Shown here in pieces: positions 15,683-17,228 of a stretch of DNA of 17,228 nucleotides. The notes below the pieces were generated by a model. The model saw only the letters and a list, made by a program, of their open reading frames with translations, had not been told where the DNA came from and did not search any database. The stretch spans positions 1-17,228 of the forward strand of contig JADHXF010000035.1 of the NCBI GenBank assembly GCA_016783105.1, read 5' to 3'. The stretch's first letter is position 1. Each line of letters starts with the position of its first letter. The translations under genes and the position numbers were made by a program. This DNA is from Dehalococcoidales bacterium. Lineage in GTDB: Bacteria > Chloroflexota > Dehalococcoidia > Dehalococcoidales > RBG-16-60-22.

Positions 15683-17013
15683 TTGAACTAAACTCCGAGA
15701 TTCTGGCGGTGGCTTTTCTGCTGGCTATACTGGCTGCAGTTCTGACCGGTTATCATGTCGCTCTAGTGCTGATCGGCGTTGGGGCTGTCATCGGGTATTT
15801 TGTCATGGGCCCAAAAGTGGTCAATTTAATGTACTATCGCGTCGTTTCGATGATAATGGATTACAATATGATAGCCATACCTCTTTTTACTTTCATGGGG
15901 GTCATGCTTTCCCGCTCGGACATAGCCGATAGACTGTATAGTGCTTTACATCTGTTGCTGGGACGCCTGAGAGGGGGACTGGCACTGAGCACCGTGATAC
16001 TGGGCACCATTATTGCTGCCGGTCTGGGCGTGGTTCAGGCTTCGGTGAGCATGTTGACTATCGTCTCTCTGAGCTCCATGATAAAAAGAGGTTACAGCAA
16101 GGAACTGGCCTGTGGGGCCATTTGTGCCGGCGGGACACTGGGTATTCTCATACCCCCCAGTATTATGCTGGTGGTCCTGGGCATGACCGCCGGAGTATCT
16201 ATCGGCAGGCTGTTTTTTGGCGCCTTTTTCCCCGGCTTTATCCTCTCTGGTTTATATCTGGGTTATATCCTTGTCCGCTCCTGGCTTCAGCCACAAATAG
16301 CTCCCGCGGCTCCCATGGAAGAAAAGCGGGTCTCTTTTGCCAGAAAAATGCTTCTGCTTTTTTCCTCGATATTACCACCTCTGGTCATTATGCTGTCAGT
16401 ACTGGGGACAATATTCTTTGGCGTGGCCACTGTCTATGAAGCGGCTGGAGTCGGGGCAATGGCATCTATTCTTATCACCTTTGCCCACCGCAAATTCACC
16501 TGGGGATTGCTAAAATACGCCACCCGTGAGACGCTGAGAGTAACCGGCTTCGTCATGCTCATTACCACCTGTGCCAGCGCAACGGTGGGTGTATTTGTAT
16601 ACGTGGGTGGCAAGGAGGTTATCCGCGACATGATTCTGGCGATGCCTCTTGGAACATGGGGTACTTTCACCGCCATAATGCTGGCCATTTTCATTCTGGG
16701 CATGTTTATTGACTGGATATCAATCATTCTCATTGTTGTTTCGATACTGGTACCCATCGCACCGATGCTTGGCTTTGACCCGGTATGGTTTGCCCTGATG
16801 ATATGTGTAAATCTACAGATGTCATTTCTGACGCCCCCTCTTGCCCAGTCTATATTCGTCTGTCAGGGCAGCGCCGACCCGGAACTAGGCGTGACTAACA
16901 TCCATATAATCCGGGGGGTAATACCATTTATTCTCCTGGTAATGGTGGGGCTTGGTCTGTTCGTCGCTTTCCCCGAGATAATGCTGTGGCTACCCAGCAA
17001 GATGATAGGGTAA
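15679..17013 (+). CDS. dctM: TRAP transporter large membrane subunit DctM
   Basis: This 444-aa protein of about 12 membrane segments is the sodium- and substrate-translocating TRAP subunit. Family segments include IPLFTFMGVMLSRSDIADRLY (about 64-84), GTIIAAGLGVVQASVSM, GGTLGILIPPSIMLVVLGM (about 151-169), GMFIDWISIILIVVSILVPI and LQMSFLTPPLAQSIF. The start is TTG 15679, overlapping the dctQ stop by four bases; the upstream GGGGCAGG in dctQ acts as ribosome binding site. No ATG occurs before the second hydrophobic segment. Organic acids such as C4-dicarboxylates, sugar acids or keto acids are usual TRAP substrates; the sequence alone does not choose among them. Confidence 0.93.
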   Translation: MIELNSEILAVAFLLAILAAVLTGYHVALVLIGVGAVIGYFVMGPKVVNLMYYRVVSMIMDYNMIAIPLFTFMGVMLSRSDIADRLYSALHLLLGRLRGGLALSTVILGTIIAAGLGVVQASVSMLTIVSLSSMIKRGYSKELACGAICAGGTLGILIPPSIMLVVLGMTAGVSIGRLFFGAFFPGFILSGLYLGYILVRSWLQPQIAPAAPMEEKRVSFARKMLLLFSSILPPLVIMLSVLGTIFFGVATVYEAAGVGAMASILITFAHRKFTWGLLKYATRETLRVTGFVMLITTCASATVGVFVYVGGKEVIRDMILAMPLGTWGTFTAIMLAIFILGMFIDWISIILIVVSILVPIAPMLGFDPVWFALMICVNLQMSFLTPPLAQSIFVCQGSADPELGVTNIHIIRGVIPFILLVMVGLGLFVAFPEIMLWLPSKMIG

Positions 17014-17024
17014 AGGGTTATATC

Positions 17025-17228
17025 ATGGGTAATTTACTTTGGGCTCCCTCTCAGAAACGGGTAAATCAAGCCAACATGACTCGTTTCATCGGCTTTGTCA
17101 ATGATAAATACGCTCTTAAAATCACTTCATATGATGAGCTTTACGACTGGTCAATCGAGCGAATAGGTGAATTCTGGGCGGCTATGTGGGAATTCGCCGG
17201 CATCAAAGCTTCTCAGCGCTACGACACA
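17025..17228 (+). CDS. Acetoacetyl-CoA synthetase N-terminus (partial)
   Basis: Sixty-eight codons are present before the window ends. The segments LLWAPSQKRVNQANMTRFIGFVN, SYDELYDWSIERIGEFWAAMWEF and a final ASQRYDT match the N-terminal (ACAS_N) region of acetoacetate-CoA ligase, an adenylate-forming enzyme that converts acetoacetate, CoA and ATP to acetoacetyl-CoA. The catalytic core is outside the window. AAAGGG overlapping the dctM stop, seven bases before the ATG, ties it to the TRAP genes, and the gap is only 11 bases. The TRAP system may therefore import a keto acid, or this gene may simply ride on the same transcript. A related acyl-CoA synthetase cannot be excluded. Confidence 0.75.
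   Translation, partial: MGNLLWAPSQKRVNQANMTRFIGFVNDKYALKITSYDELYDWSIERIGEFWAAMWEFAGIKASQRYDT

Overview
The window looks like a stretch of an anaerobic or subsurface bacterial chromosome. My best guess is Chloroflexota, class Dehalococcoidia. This rests on the general style of the proteins (small SH3-like protein, CAP lipoprotein, DUF362 ferredoxin, HD and SDR proteins) and on the type of transposase at the left edge. It is a low-confidence assignment because no rRNA or other marker gene is present. No RNA gene, CRISPR array or phage module was seen, and no stretch over 300 bases lacks a gene.

Left part (1-1860) is accessory sequence. It holds the first codons of a leftward transposase followed by three 22-bp tandem repeats that look like the end of its insertion sequence. 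Then come three small rightward genes: an 85-aa SH3-like protein behind a near-consensus promoter, a coiled-coil lipoprotein with a CAP-like domain, and a 64-aa membrane protein. A 52-aa reading frame with a strong ribosome binding site lies antisense to the last one.

Middle part (1918-9923) starts with a rightward enolase-superfamily (mandelate racemase-like) enzyme. Facing it is a five-gene leftward cluster. In transcription order this is an MFS transporter, a SAF-domain NAD(P)-dependent oxidoreductase, a zinc-dependent medium-chain dehydrogenase, a tyrosine phenol-lyase with all key residues intact, and a DUF362 protein carrying two 4Fe-4S clusters.

Right part (10049-17228) holds a Met-rich SHOCT membrane protein, then a leftward SDR dehydrogenase plus HD-domain pair. 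Divergent from these runs a rightward series: a stand-alone UxaA-type (altronate/galactarate dehydratase family) protein, DhaK and DhaL of a variant dihydroxyacetone-kinase type, TRAP transporter small and large membrane subunits, and the 5' end of an acetoacetyl-CoA synthetase gene.

Taken together, this reads as a catabolic island for a small polyol or sugar acid. TRAP and MFS proteins would do uptake, SDR/MDR/SAF enzymes oxidation, MR-like and UxaA-like enzymes dehydration, and a DhaKL-type kinase would phosphorylate a keto-triose or keto-tetrose. The tyrosine phenol-lyase branch would yield pyruvate, ammonia and phenol. The substrate is not determined by the sequence. No transcriptional regulator and no TRAP binding protein (DctP) is present in the window.
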